This document shows positions 1 through 6,553 of a stretch of DNA of 7,249 nt, one piece after another. Position 1 is the first letter of the stretch, and every line of letters begins with the position of its first letter. The notes below the pieces were generated by a model. It was not told the DNA's origin, ran no database searches, and was given only the letters and a program-made list of their open reading frames with translations. The translations under genes and the position numbers were made by a program. The stretch comes from Pseudomonadota bacterium (GTDB lineage: Bacteria > Pseudomonadota > Alphaproteobacteria > Rhizobiales > Devosiaceae), in assembly GCA_023433985.1 (NCBI GenBank), contig JAEYTN010000079.1, positions 1-7,249 on the forward strand, read 5' to 3'.

Positions 1-649
1 CTACATGCATGTCGTGTTCAATGATCACCTTGGTCATGCCGCGCGCCTTGATCTTCTTGAGGAGGTCGATCGTGGTGTTCGTGTCGTGCCGGCTCATCCC
101 CGCCGTCGGCTCGTCGAGCAGCAGCAGGCGCGGATGCTGGATCAGGCACATGGCAAGCTCCATGCGCCGCTTGTCGCCACGGCTCAGGGCCCCGGCATGT
201 GACGCCCGGCGGCCCGAGAGCCCGACGTCCTCAAGGATCGCTTCGGCCTCGTCCCGGATTTCGGCCTCGTTTTCGACCGGCCGCAGCATGTTGATCCTGA
301 AGGCTCCGTCGCGCCGGGCGAAGGCCGGGGTCATCACGTTCTGCAGCACGGAGAGCTCGGGAAAGATCTCGGGTGTCTGGAACACGCGCGCCACGCCGAG
401 CTGGTTGATCTCGTGAGGCCGCCTGCCGGTCAGCACGTTGCCATCGAACACCACCGCGCCGCGGGTAGGCGGGATGCGGCCGATGATGACGTTGAGCAGG
501 GTCGACTTGCCGGCGCCGTTCGGGCCGATAATGGCGTGGGTCTTCCCCTCCTCGACAGCGAAGTCGATGTCGCTGAGGGCGTGCAGGCCGCCGAAGTTCT
601 TGCTGACGTCATCGACGTGCAGGACGATGTTGCGGTGTGTGTCGGGCAT
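1..649 (-). CDS. livG: Branched-chain amino acid/amide-type ABC transporter ATP-binding protein (LivG family), 3' end cut by window edge
   Basis: Cytoplasmic ATPase of a high-affinity importer of the LivFGHM/urea-amide class; it would pair with a second ATPase (LivF) and the two permeases to power uptake. Reading from ATG at 649, 216 residues are visible. Walker A (GPNGAGKST) is at residues 42-50, Q-loop Gln at 91, signature LSRGDKR at 155-161, Walker B LLLLDE at 175-180, and the H-loop His of EHDMHV at 212. The D-loop reads AGMSRHDT, as is usual for this family rather than SALD. All catalytic motifs are present; only the last 30 or so residues should lie off the left edge. The start is supported by GGAG about 8 nt upstream, and by 4 nt spacing after the permease stop, so it was co-transcribed with that gene. 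Substrate (leucine-type, urea or another amide) cannot be fixed from the ATPase alone. Because the upstream permease is truncated, its original promoter has probably been lost. Confidence 0.93.
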   Translation of the reverse strand, partial: MPDTHRNIVLHVDDVSKNFGGLHALSDIDFAVEEGKTHAIIGPNGAGKSTLLNVIIGRIPPTRGAVVFDGNVLTGRRPHEINQLGVARVFQTPEIFPELSVLQNVMTPAFARRDGAFRINMLRPVENEAEIRDEAEAILEDVGLSGRRASHAGALSRGDKRRMELAMCLIQHPRLLLLDEPTAGMSRHDTNTTIDLLKKIKARGMTKVIIEHDMHV

Positions 650-653
650 CGGT

Positions 654-1202
654 TCACTCCGCCGGCTGGGCGCGCACGGCGCCGGGTGTGGTGGGGGTGC
701 CGCGGCGGCTAAACAGCGCGCCGATGCGGCGGACGCCCTCCATGATGCCCCCGGGCAGGAACACCACGACCAGCACGAACATCAGGCCAAGCGTCAGGTA
801 CCAGCCCTCGCCGACGAACTTGCTCGCAATGGCGCTCACCGGATCGGCGATCTCGGGCGGCAGGAACGAGAAGAAGCGGTGGACGACGTTCTCGTTGAAG
901 GCCGAGAAGATGTTCTCGAGATACTCGATCAGCCAGGCGCCGATGACGGGGCCGACCAGCGTGCCGACGCCGCCGAGGATGGTCATCAGCACCACCTCGC
1001 CCGAGGCGGTCCACTGCATGCGCTCGGTGCCGGCCAGCGGATCGGTGATGGCGAAGAGGGCGCCGGCGAGACCGGCATACATGCCCGAAATGACGAAGGC
1101 GGTGAGCGCATAGGGCCGGGTGTTGAAGCCGGTATAGTTCATGCGCGTCTGGTTGGACTTAATGGCCCTCAGCATCATCCCGAAAGGCGAGGCGAAGATC
1201 TT
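654..1202 (-). pseudogene. livM: LivM-family branched-chain ABC transporter permease, N-terminal half missing
   Basis: C-terminal half of an inner-membrane permease of the LivM family, the partner of the ATPase that follows 4 nt downstream. The homologous part begins with [17 protein letters not shown], the cytoplasmic stretch that in full-length LivM proteins lies mid-protein. It continues through the coupling-loop region ([20 protein letters not shown]), a membrane pair around [19 protein letters not shown], and a last helix ending in FLPGGIMEG. The first usable ATG (1178) would give 174 aa against roughly 300-350 for the family. Codons upstream of 1203 show no LivM character and reach a stop at 1239-1241. 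The missing half holds the first membrane helices, so a working permease is unlikely. The 3' end (stop at 654-656) is intact. This is either a gene broken by a deletion ending near 1202 or half a gene at a chimeric join; the sequence alone cannot decide between them. Confidence 0.85.
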
Positions 1203-1203
1203 C
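1194..1203. repeat. Perfect 10-bp palindrome GAAGATCTTC at the livM/regulator joint
   Basis: GAAGATCTTC is its own reverse complement and sits exactly where LivM homology (minus strand, to about 1202) meets regulator homology (plus strand, from about 1204). Its centre is a GATC inside AGATCT. It may be the scar of the event that joined the two sequences, or chance, since AGATCT also occurs at 364-369 and 1455-1460. Confidence 0.5.
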
Positions 1204-1422
1204 TGGGCCTGCGACGTGCTGCACGCCGACCGGATCGTCTACTCGTCCGGCTTGAATCTGGCCGACCTCAGCGCCGATGTATCGGTCGGTCCCGCCTGCC
1301 GCCTCTGCCCGCGCCGCGATTGCCCCGACCGGCAGGAGGAGGCGCTGATGCCGGGTGGCCAGCCCGCAGCGGTGCGCGCACCATTGGTGCCGCGGCGTTT
1401 CGATATTGGCGAAGCCGAATGA
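1204..1422 (+). pseudogene. C-terminal remnant of a short-chain fatty acyl (ScfR/RamB-type) XRE-family regulator
   Basis: The plus-strand frame read from about 1204 begins [19 protein letters not shown] and carries the cysteine cluster CRLCPRRDC. This matches the C-terminal DUF2083-type domain of ScfR/RamB/PrpR-like regulators, whose usual form is C-(D/E)-x-x-H-A-x-x-(I/L)-V-Y-A-x-G-L followed by CRxCxRxDCxxR. Full-length members are about 470 aa: an N-terminal HTH, a central IrrE-like (DUF955) region and this tail. Only about 72 residues are present, ending at a normal stop (1420-1422). The frame stays open leftward into antisense livM (nearest ATG 1141), but that part is not regulator sequence. 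With no HTH, the fragment cannot bind DNA. Family members sense acyl-CoA state and control acetate, propionate or glyoxylate metabolism, which fits the neighbours. The assignment is by eye from the motif; the truncation follows from the family's normal length. Confidence 0.62.
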
Positions 1423-1464
1423 GTATGCGTTACTGTTCCATCGCGCCCATGGGGAGATCTGCGC

Positions 1465-1470
1465 AGGAGG
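1465..1470 (+). promoter_or_regulatory. Shine-Dalgarno AGGAGG deciding the TTG start of the receiver gene
   Basis: A consensus AGGAGG ends 7 nt before TTG at 1478. It is 13 nt from the alternative GTG at 1484 and far downstream of the ATG at 1355. The rare TTG is therefore the best start, and the receiver fold then begins four residues in. Confidence 0.75.
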
Positions 1471-1477
1471 GGGACAT

Positions 1478-1852
1478 TTGGGCGTGGACGTTCTCATTGC
1501 CGAGGATGAACCGAGCATTCTGGATTCGCTCGATTTCATCCTGAGGCGAGCTGGATACTCGATCGAATCCGTAACCGACGGCGACGCCGCGCTGGCCGCT
1601 ATCCGCCGTCAGCGGCCGAGGCTGGTGGTGCTCGACGTCATGCTGCCCAAGCGCTGGGGCTTCGAGGTCCTCAAGCAGATCCGCGCCGACGCACTCACCC
1701 GCGACCTGCCCGTCATGATCCTCACCGCCAAGGGGCAGGCGCAGGATCGGCAGATCGCCGAGGAGCTCGGCGCCTCGAGCTTCATCACCAAGCCCTACGC
1801 CAATGCCGATGTAGTCGGCACCGTGAAGCGCCTGCTGGAGCCGGCGGGGTAG
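1478..1852 (+). CDS. Stand-alone response regulator receiver protein (CheY-like, no output domain)
   Basis: A 124-aa single-domain response regulator, presumably phosphorylated by the SLC5-type kinase encoded two genes downstream. Receiver hallmarks are all there: acidic pocket E9-D10-E11 in LIAEDEP, phospho-acceptor D53 in LVVLDVMLP, the switch Thr83 in MILTAKG, and Lys105 in FITKPY. The protein ends about 20 residues after the KPY motif, so no DNA-binding or enzymatic output follows. The start is TTG at 1478 because of the AGGAGG at 1465-1470; reading from ATG 1355 would add an implausible Cys/His-rich leader overlapping the regulator remnant. The loop after the phospho-site reads PKRWGFEV, with Trp where an Asp/Asn/Ser before Gly is usual. 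Its stop is 5 nt before the next gene, so it shares an operon. It may work as a phosphate shuttle, a sink or a protein-interaction switch. Confidence 0.9.
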   Translation: MGVDVLIAEDEPSILDSLDFILRRAGYSIESVTDGDAALAAIRRQRPRLVVLDVMLPKRWGFEVLKQIRADALTRDLPVMILTAKGQAQDRQIAEELGASSFITKPYANADVVGTVKRLLEPAG

Positions 1853-1857
1853 GGGCG

Positions 1858-2073
1858 ATGGAGCGCCGCAAGCTGACGAGCGCCGCGCTGGTCCTCACGC
1901 TTCTCGGGGCGCTAATGTTCCTGCCGCCGCTTGCCAGCGTTCTGCAGATCGAGCGCCGCGTGCTCGGTATCCCGGCCGAGGTTATCTACCTGTTTCTCGT
2001 CTGGCTGCTGCTGATCGTGGGCGCCTGGTGGCTCGGCAAGCGGCTGCCGCGCGAAGGCGAGGATGAGGGCTGA
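1858..2073 (+). CDS. Small two-helix membrane protein, putative partner of the SLC5-type sensor kinase
   Basis: A 71-aa integral membrane protein. After a basic start (MERRK), two hydrophobic segments are visible at about residues 9-29 and 39-60. They are joined by a short loop containing IERRVLGIPAEVIYLF, and the charged tail is KRLPREGEDEG. There is no signal peptidase or lipobox site. Its stop overlaps the start of the kinase gene by one base (TGATG), so the two are translationally coupled. By position and build it resembles the small two-helix proteins that accompany SLC5 symporters, such as the DUF485 partner of ActP. Membership of any named family is not established here. A role as an accessory subunit of the transporter domain is inference from coupling, size and topology. 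Confidence 0.82.
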   Translation: MERRKLTSAALVLTLLGALMFLPPLASVLQIERRVLGIPAEVIYLFLVWLLLIVGAWWLGKRLPREGEDEG

Positions 2074-4760
2074 TGCTCAGCGCCGACCTCGTCATCGCCA
2101 CTGGTATCGCCTATGTGGGCCTGCTCTTTCTCATCGCTTACGTATCCGACCGGCGGGCGCGGAAGACGCAGTCTTCGTTCCTGCGCTCGCCCTTCGTCTA
2201 CACGCTCGCCATCTCGGTCTACTGCACCAGCTGGACCTTTTATGGCGCGGTCGGCTCGGCGGCCCGCAACGGGCTCGAATACCTCGCCATCTATCTGGGG
2301 CCCACCATCGTGTTCATCGGCTGGTGGTTCATCCTCCGCCGGCTCGTGCGGATCAGTCATAACCAGCGCATCACCTCGATCGCCGACCTCCTCTCCTCGC
2401 GCTTCGGCAAGTCGAGCCGGCTCGCCGTGCTGGTGACGGTGATCGCGGTCATCGGCATCGCCCCCTACATCGCGCTGCAGCTCAAGGCGGTCACCTCGTC
2501 GATCCAGGCCATCGCCGGCGCCCGCGAATACGGACAGGGCACGCTGCGCGGCGTCGACGATGTCGGCCTCGCCTTCGGCGTCGCCGCCGGCATGGCGCTC
2601 TTCACCGTGCTGTTCGGCACTCGCAACGTCGATGCCAAGGAGCAGCATCATGGCGTCGTCGCCGCCATCGCCTTCGAAGCGGTAGTGAAGCTCGCGGCGC
2701 TGCTCGCCGTTGGTCTGTTCGTCGTCTATGCCGGCGGTGGCTTCGAGGCCATCTTCTCGCGCGCCGAAGCGGTCGGCGTCGACATCTACTCCACCGGCAC
2801 CTTCAACGACCGTTGGGTGGCCATGAACGTGCTCTCCATCGCCGCCATCATCTGCCTGCCGCGGCAGTTCCAGATTACCGTGGTCGAGAACTCCGACGAA
2901 AACCACCTGCGCACTGCCGCCTGGGCCTTCCCGGCCTACCTGCTGCTGATGAGCCTCTTTACCCTGCCCATCGCACTTTACGGGCTCACCTCCATGCCTG
3001 CCGGGGCCAACCCGGATATGTTCGTGCTCACCCTGCCGCTCGCCGCCAACCAGGAGGGCCTCGCGCTCTTCGCCTTCATCGGCGGCTTCTCGTCGGCCAC
3101 CTCAATGATCATCGTCGAGTCGATCGCGCTCTCGATCATGGTCTCCAACCACATCGTCATGCCGCTGGTGCTGCGCTTCACGCAGGGGCAGGGGGTCGGC
3201 GACGGGCGAGGCGTCAGCCAGTTGCTGCTCAACTCGCGCCGCTTTTCCATCGCGCTCATCCTGTCGCTGGGGTTTTTCTACTTCTACCTGACGCGCAACA
3301 GCGATGCGCTGGCACCGATCGGCCTTATCTCATTCTGCGGCGTGGCGCAGTTCCTGCCCGCCATCATCGCTACTCTGTTCTGGAAGGATGCGTCGCTGAA
3401 GGCCGCCACCGCCGCGGTTGCCGTCGGCTTCGTTGTCTGGGCCTGGTCGAGCTTCCTGCCCTCGTTCGGGTCCGCCTCCCCGGTGGTGGCCCAACTGATG
3501 GCGGAAGGGCCGTGGGGCATGGGCTGGCTCCGGCCCGAAGCGCTGTTCGGCGTGGAGGGCATCGATCCCCTCGCCAATGCCGTGTTCTGGAGCCTCTTCC
3601 TCAACACCACAACACTCGTGGTCGTCTCGCTGTTCACCTCGCAGTCGGCGCTCGAGCGGGTGCAGGCGACGCTCTTCGTCGAGCTCTTCCGCCGTCCTGC
3701 GCCGGTCGGACGCACGCTGATCGCCGGCTCCGCCGACGACCTGCAATTCGTCGCACAGCGCGTGCTCGGCACCGAGCGGGCCACCGCGCTCTTCGCCAGT
3801 GCCGGCGAAGAGGTCGGCACGCCGCAGTTCATCGATCGGCTGGAGCGGGAGCTCGCCGGCTCGATTGGCGCCGCCTCCTCGCACGTGATGCTCTCCAAGG
3901 TCGTGAAGGGCGGCGCCGTCTCGCTCGAGGAGGTGCTGCAGATGGCGGACGAGACGCAGCAGGCCATCGAGTACTCGCAGCAGCTCGAGCGCACCTCGGC
4001 GGAACTCCGTGACACGGCGCAGCAGCTCGAGGATGCCAACCGGCAGCTGCGCGAGCTCGACAGCCAGAAGGACGAATTCCTCTCGCAGGTCAGCCATGAG
4101 GTCCGCACGCCGATGACCTCGATCCGCTCCTTCTCCGAAATCCTGCTCGGCGAAGGGCGGCTGGAGGACGCGGAGCGGCAGAAATTCCTCGCCACCATCC
4201 ACAAGGAGAGCCTCCGGCTTACCAAGCTGCTCGACCAGATCCTCGACCTCAACGCGCTCGAGCGCGGCGCGGCGGCGTGGCAGAACGTCCCCACCGATGC
4301 GGAGGCCGTGCTCGATCGCGCCGTCGAGGTCTGCACGGCGCTGGCGCGGCAGCGCAACCTGCGTCTCTCGGTGGAAACCCGGCCTGGGGCGGTGATGGTG
4401 GATGGCGACGCCGACCGGCTGAGCCAAGTCTTCATCAACCTCATCTCCAACGCCATCAAATACAACGATGCCGCCGATCCGGTCGTGGACGTGCGCTCTC
4501 GCATCTCGCGCCGAAACTACATCGTCGAGGTCAGCGACAATGGGCCCGGCATCGCGCGCGGCGAACGCTCGCTGGTGTTCGAGAAGTTCGCGCGCGGCGC
4601 CGGCGCGGCGGTTGCGCCCGGTGCCGGTCTCGGCCTCGCCATTTCGCGGCAGATCATCGCCCGCATGGATGGGCGCCTCGAGCTCGTTCCCACGCGCGGT
4701 CGCGGCTCCTGTTTCCGCATCACGCTGCCGCTGTCGGAGGTCGCGCAAGTGGCGGAGTAG
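2073..4760 (+). CDS. SLC5 (sodium/solute symporter)-type hybrid sensor histidine kinase, CbrA/CrbS-like
   Basis: An 895-aa inner-membrane protein joining a transporter to a kinase. Residues 1 to about 500 form an SLC5/SSS domain of roughly a dozen helices. They include the characteristic VYCTSWTFYGAVG near residue 49 and GGFSSATSM at 337-345, whose Ser340-Ser341 align by eye with the PutP sodium-site Ser/Thr. Residues about 555-625 look like the STAC linker found between SLC5 and kinase domains. A coiled coil follows (about 628-670), then HisKA with His675 in SHEVRTP. The HATPase domain carries an N-box around N789/N793, DNGPGI at 822-827, an F-box FEKFARG, and GLGLA at 852-856. All catalytic residues are present, so it should be an active kinase. 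No PAS domain is visible, unlike in CbrA. GAGGA 9 nt before ATG 2073, and the one-base overlap with the preceding gene, fix the start. The family couples uptake or sensing of a carboxylate or amino acid to signalling; the ligand is unknown. The likely partner is the receiver encoded at 1478-1852. Confidence 0.95.
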   Translation: MLSADLVIATGIAYVGLLFLIAYVSDRRARKTQSSFLRSPFVYTLAISVYCTSWTFYGAVGSAARNGLEYLAIYLGPTIVFIGWWFILRRLVRISHNQRITSIADLLSSRFGKSSRLAVLVTVIAVIGIAPYIALQLKAVTSSIQAIAGAREYGQGTLRGVDDVGLAFGVAAGMALFTVLFGTRNVDAKEQHHGVVAAIAFEAVVKLAALLAVGLFVVYAGGGFEAIFSRAEAVGVDIYSTGTFNDRWVAMNVLSIAAIICLPRQFQITVVENSDENHLRTAAWAFPAYLLLMSLFTLPIALYGLTSMPAGANPDMFVLTLPLAANQEGLALFAFIGGFSSATSMIIVESIALSIMVSNHIVMPLVLRFTQGQGVGDGRGVSQLLLNSRRFSIALILSLGFFYFYLTRNSDALAPIGLISFCGVAQFLPAIIATLFWKDASLKAATAAVAVGFVVWAWSSFLPSFGSASPVVAQLMAEGPWGMGWLRPEALFGVEGIDPLANAVFWSLFLNTTTLVVVSLFTSQSALERVQATLFVELFRRPAPVGRTLIAGSADDLQFVAQRVLGTERATALFASAGEEVGTPQFIDRLERELAGSIGAASSHVMLSKVVKGGAVSLEEVLQMADETQQAIEYSQQLERTSAELRDTAQQLEDANRQLRELDSQKDEFLSQVSHEVRTPMTSIRSFSEILLGEGRLEDAERQKFLATIHKESLRLTKLLDQILDLNALERGAAAWQNVPTDAEAVLDRAVEVCTALARQRNLRLSVETRPGAVMVDGDADRLSQVFINLISNAIKYNDAADPVVDVRSRISRRNYIVEVSDNGPGIARGERSLVFEKFARGAGAAVAPGAGLGLAISRQIIARMDGRLELVPTRGRGSCFRITLPLSEVAQVAE

Positions 4761-4849
4761 CCATCCCTTCGCCGAACCGCGCATCGACGCGGGCGCGATT
4801 CCGGCCTATGTCATGCCACCGTCATCATCAAGCGCCCGACCGAACCGAC

Positions 4850-6553
4850 ATGCCTACCACACCGATGCCCGGCGATGCCCTGCTGGCGCTGTTGCGCAGT
4901 TACGTGGGCGATGCCCATGTGCTCATCGATCCGCGCGCCAACCGCCGCTTCCGCAAGGGCTATCGGTATGGCGAAGGCAAGGTGCTGGCGGTGGTTCGTC
5001 CCGGCACGCTGCTGCAGCAGTGGCAGGTGTTCAAGGCGTGCGTCGAGGCAGGCCGCATCGTCATCATGCAGGGGGCCAATACCGGCCTCAACGGTGGCTC
5101 CACCCCGTTCGGCGACGACTACGACCGCGAAGTCGTGCTCATCAACACCATGCGCATCAACCGCATCGACCTGATCGACGGCGGCAAGCAGGTGCTGGCG
5201 CTCGCCGGCTCGACGCTCCATGCGCTCGAAAAGCTGATCCGCCCGCTCGGTCGCGAGCCGCACTCGGTGATCGGCTCCACCACTATCGGTGCCTCGGTTG
5301 TCGGTGGCGTCTGCAACAACTCGGGCGGCGCCCTCATCCGCCGCGGCCCCGCCTTCACCCAACTCGCGCTCTACGGCCGTGTGAACGAGGACGGCACCGC
5401 CTCGCTCGTCAATCACCTCGGCATCGAGCTCGGCAACGACCCAGACGAGATTCTGTCGCGTCTCGACACCGGCAAGTATACCGCAGCCGACATCTGGCAC
5501 GACACCGGCCGGCTCGCCTCCGATCCCGACTACTCCACATTGATCCGCCAGGTCGACGAACCGGGCCCCGCCCGCTTCAACAACGATCCGCGCCTGCTGC
5601 ATGAAGCCGCGGGCAGCGCCGGCAAGCTCTGCGTGTTTGCGGTGCGGCTCGACACCTTCCCCAGCTCCGGCCCGTCAAAGGTGTTCTACATCGGCTCCAA
5701 CGACTTCATGGAGTTCACCAATATCCGCCGCCACATCCTCAGCTCATTCAAGACGCTGCCGGTCGCGGGCGAATACCTGCACCGCGACGCCTACGACATC
5801 GCCGAACAGTACGGGAAGGACCTCTACCTCCTCATCAAGTATGCCGGCACCGAGCGCATCCCGACTGCCTTCGCGCTGAAGAGCCGGTTCGACGCCGTCA
5901 CCGGCCGCCTGGGGCTCGGCACCAACCTTTCCGACAAGATCCTCCAGGTGCTCACGGGGCTCCTGCCCAACCACCTGCCGAAGCGCATGAACGCCTTCCG
6001 CGACGCCTACCAGCATCACCTGCTGCTGCGCGTCGACGGTGACGGCATTGCCGAAACCCGCGGCTACCTGGGCTCCATCTTCCCCTCGCAGACCGGCGAC
6101 TTCTTCGAGTGCGACGACGAGGAGGCCGCCGCCGCCTTCCGCAACCGCTACGCCATCGGCGGCGGTTCGGTGCGCTACCGCGCCGTGCATGCCGACAAGG
6201 TCGAGAACATCGTCGCCCTCGATCTGGCGCTGCCCCGCAACACGCTCGACTGGCGCGAGACGCTGCCCGACGGCATCGAGCAGTACATCGAGCGCCGCAT
6301 CCCCTGCGGGCACTTCATGTGCCAGGTCTTCCACTACGACTACGCGGTCAAGAAGGGCACGGACTGGCTCGACATCGAGCACAGGATCATCGCCCACCTC
6401 AACGGCCGCGGCATCGAGTTCCCGTCCGAGCACAATGTCGGCCATCTCTACACCGCCAAGCCGGTGCTCGCCGATTTCTACCGGTCGCTGGACCCCACCA
6501 ACACGATGAACCCCGGCATCGGGCAGACGTCGAAGCTCAAGGACTGGGCGTGA
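4850..6553 (+). CDS. dld: Quinone-dependent D-lactate dehydrogenase (Dld type, FAD, membrane-associated)
   Basis: Oxidises D-lactate to pyruvate and passes electrons through FAD to the quinone pool (EC 1.1.5.12) on the inner face of the cytoplasmic membrane. The 567 residues from ATG 4850 match E. coli Dld (571 aa) from end to end. The FAD-binding segment includes MQGANTGLNGGSTP at 73-86, GREPHSVIG from 134 and NNSGG at 156-160. The C-terminal half is the Dld-specific membrane-binding/cap domain, with VAGEY.HRD.YDIAE.YGKD, GHFMC.VFH.DY, SEHNVGHLY at 526-534 and the closing DPTN.MNPGIG.TSK. ATG 4850 was chosen by alignment with the E. coli N-terminus; ATG 4865 would shorten it by 5 residues. 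No clear Shine-Dalgarno precedes either, so the start is less certain than the identity. It lies 89 nt after the kinase gene on the same strand and may be co-transcribed with it. It shares one base (TGATG) with the following small gene. Confidence 0.96.
   Translation: MPTTPMPGDALLALLRSYVGDAHVLIDPRANRRFRKGYRYGEGKVLAVVRPGTLLQQWQVFKACVEAGRIVIMQGANTGLNGGSTPFGDDYDREVVLINTMRINRIDLIDGGKQVLALAGSTLHALEKLIRPLGREPHSVIGSTTIGASVVGGVCNNSGGALIRRGPAFTQLALYGRVNEDGTASLVNHLGIELGNDPDEILSRLDTGKYTAADIWHDTGRLASDPDYSTLIRQVDEPGPARFNNDPRLLHEAAGSAGKLCVFAVRLDTFPSSGPSKVFYIGSNDFMEFTNIRRHILSSFKTLPVAGEYLHRDAYDIAEQYGKDLYLLIKYAGTERIPTAFALKSRFDAVTGRLGLGTNLSDKILQVLTGLLPNHLPKRMNAFRDAYQHHLLLRVDGDGIAETRGYLGSIFPSQTGDFFECDDEEAAAAFRNRYAIGGGSVRYRAVHADKVENIVALDLALPRNTLDWRETLPDGIEQYIERRIPCGHFMCQVFHYDYAVKKGTDWLDIEHRIIAHLNGRGIEFPSEHNVGHLYTAKPVLADFYRSLDPTNTMNPGIGQTSKLKDWA

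Noticed and set aside
1406..1434. Possible sigma-70 promoter TTGGCG, 17 nt spacer, GTTACT upstream of the receiver gene
   Set aside because: The -10 element matches only three of six consensus positions and the -35 lies inside the remnant's coding end; too weak to annotate.
438..1544. 368-codon plus-strand frame across the liv genes and the joint
   Set aside because: It is antisense to livG/livM, with repetitive Asp/Glu/His/Arg composition and no recognisable domain.
1478..1852. Longer receiver protein starting at ATG 1355
   Set aside because: The extra 41 residues overlap the regulator remnant in another frame, have no ribosome site and resemble no receiver N-terminus.
1986..2906. 306-codon minus-strand frame opposite the transporter domain
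   Set aside because: Asp/Gly/Glu/His-rich composition with no domain; it overlaps well-supported SLC5 coding sequence.
3284..4784. Long antisense open frames (406 and 484 codons) opposite the kinase gene
   Set aside because: Their translations are low-complexity Arg/Ser/Asp/Glu-rich shadows of GC-biased codons, and the sense strand encodes clear kinase motifs throughout.
4277..4849. Upstream in-frame extension of dld into the kinase gene (open from 4277)
   Set aside because: The kinase frame is fully conserved here, and E. coli Dld begins where ATG 4850 does; the extension is an open shadow frame.
4761..4849. Search for a terminator or promoter between the kinase gene and dld
   Set aside because: No stem followed by a T-run and no paired -35/-10 was seen in the 89 nt; co-transcription is as likely as a separate promoter.
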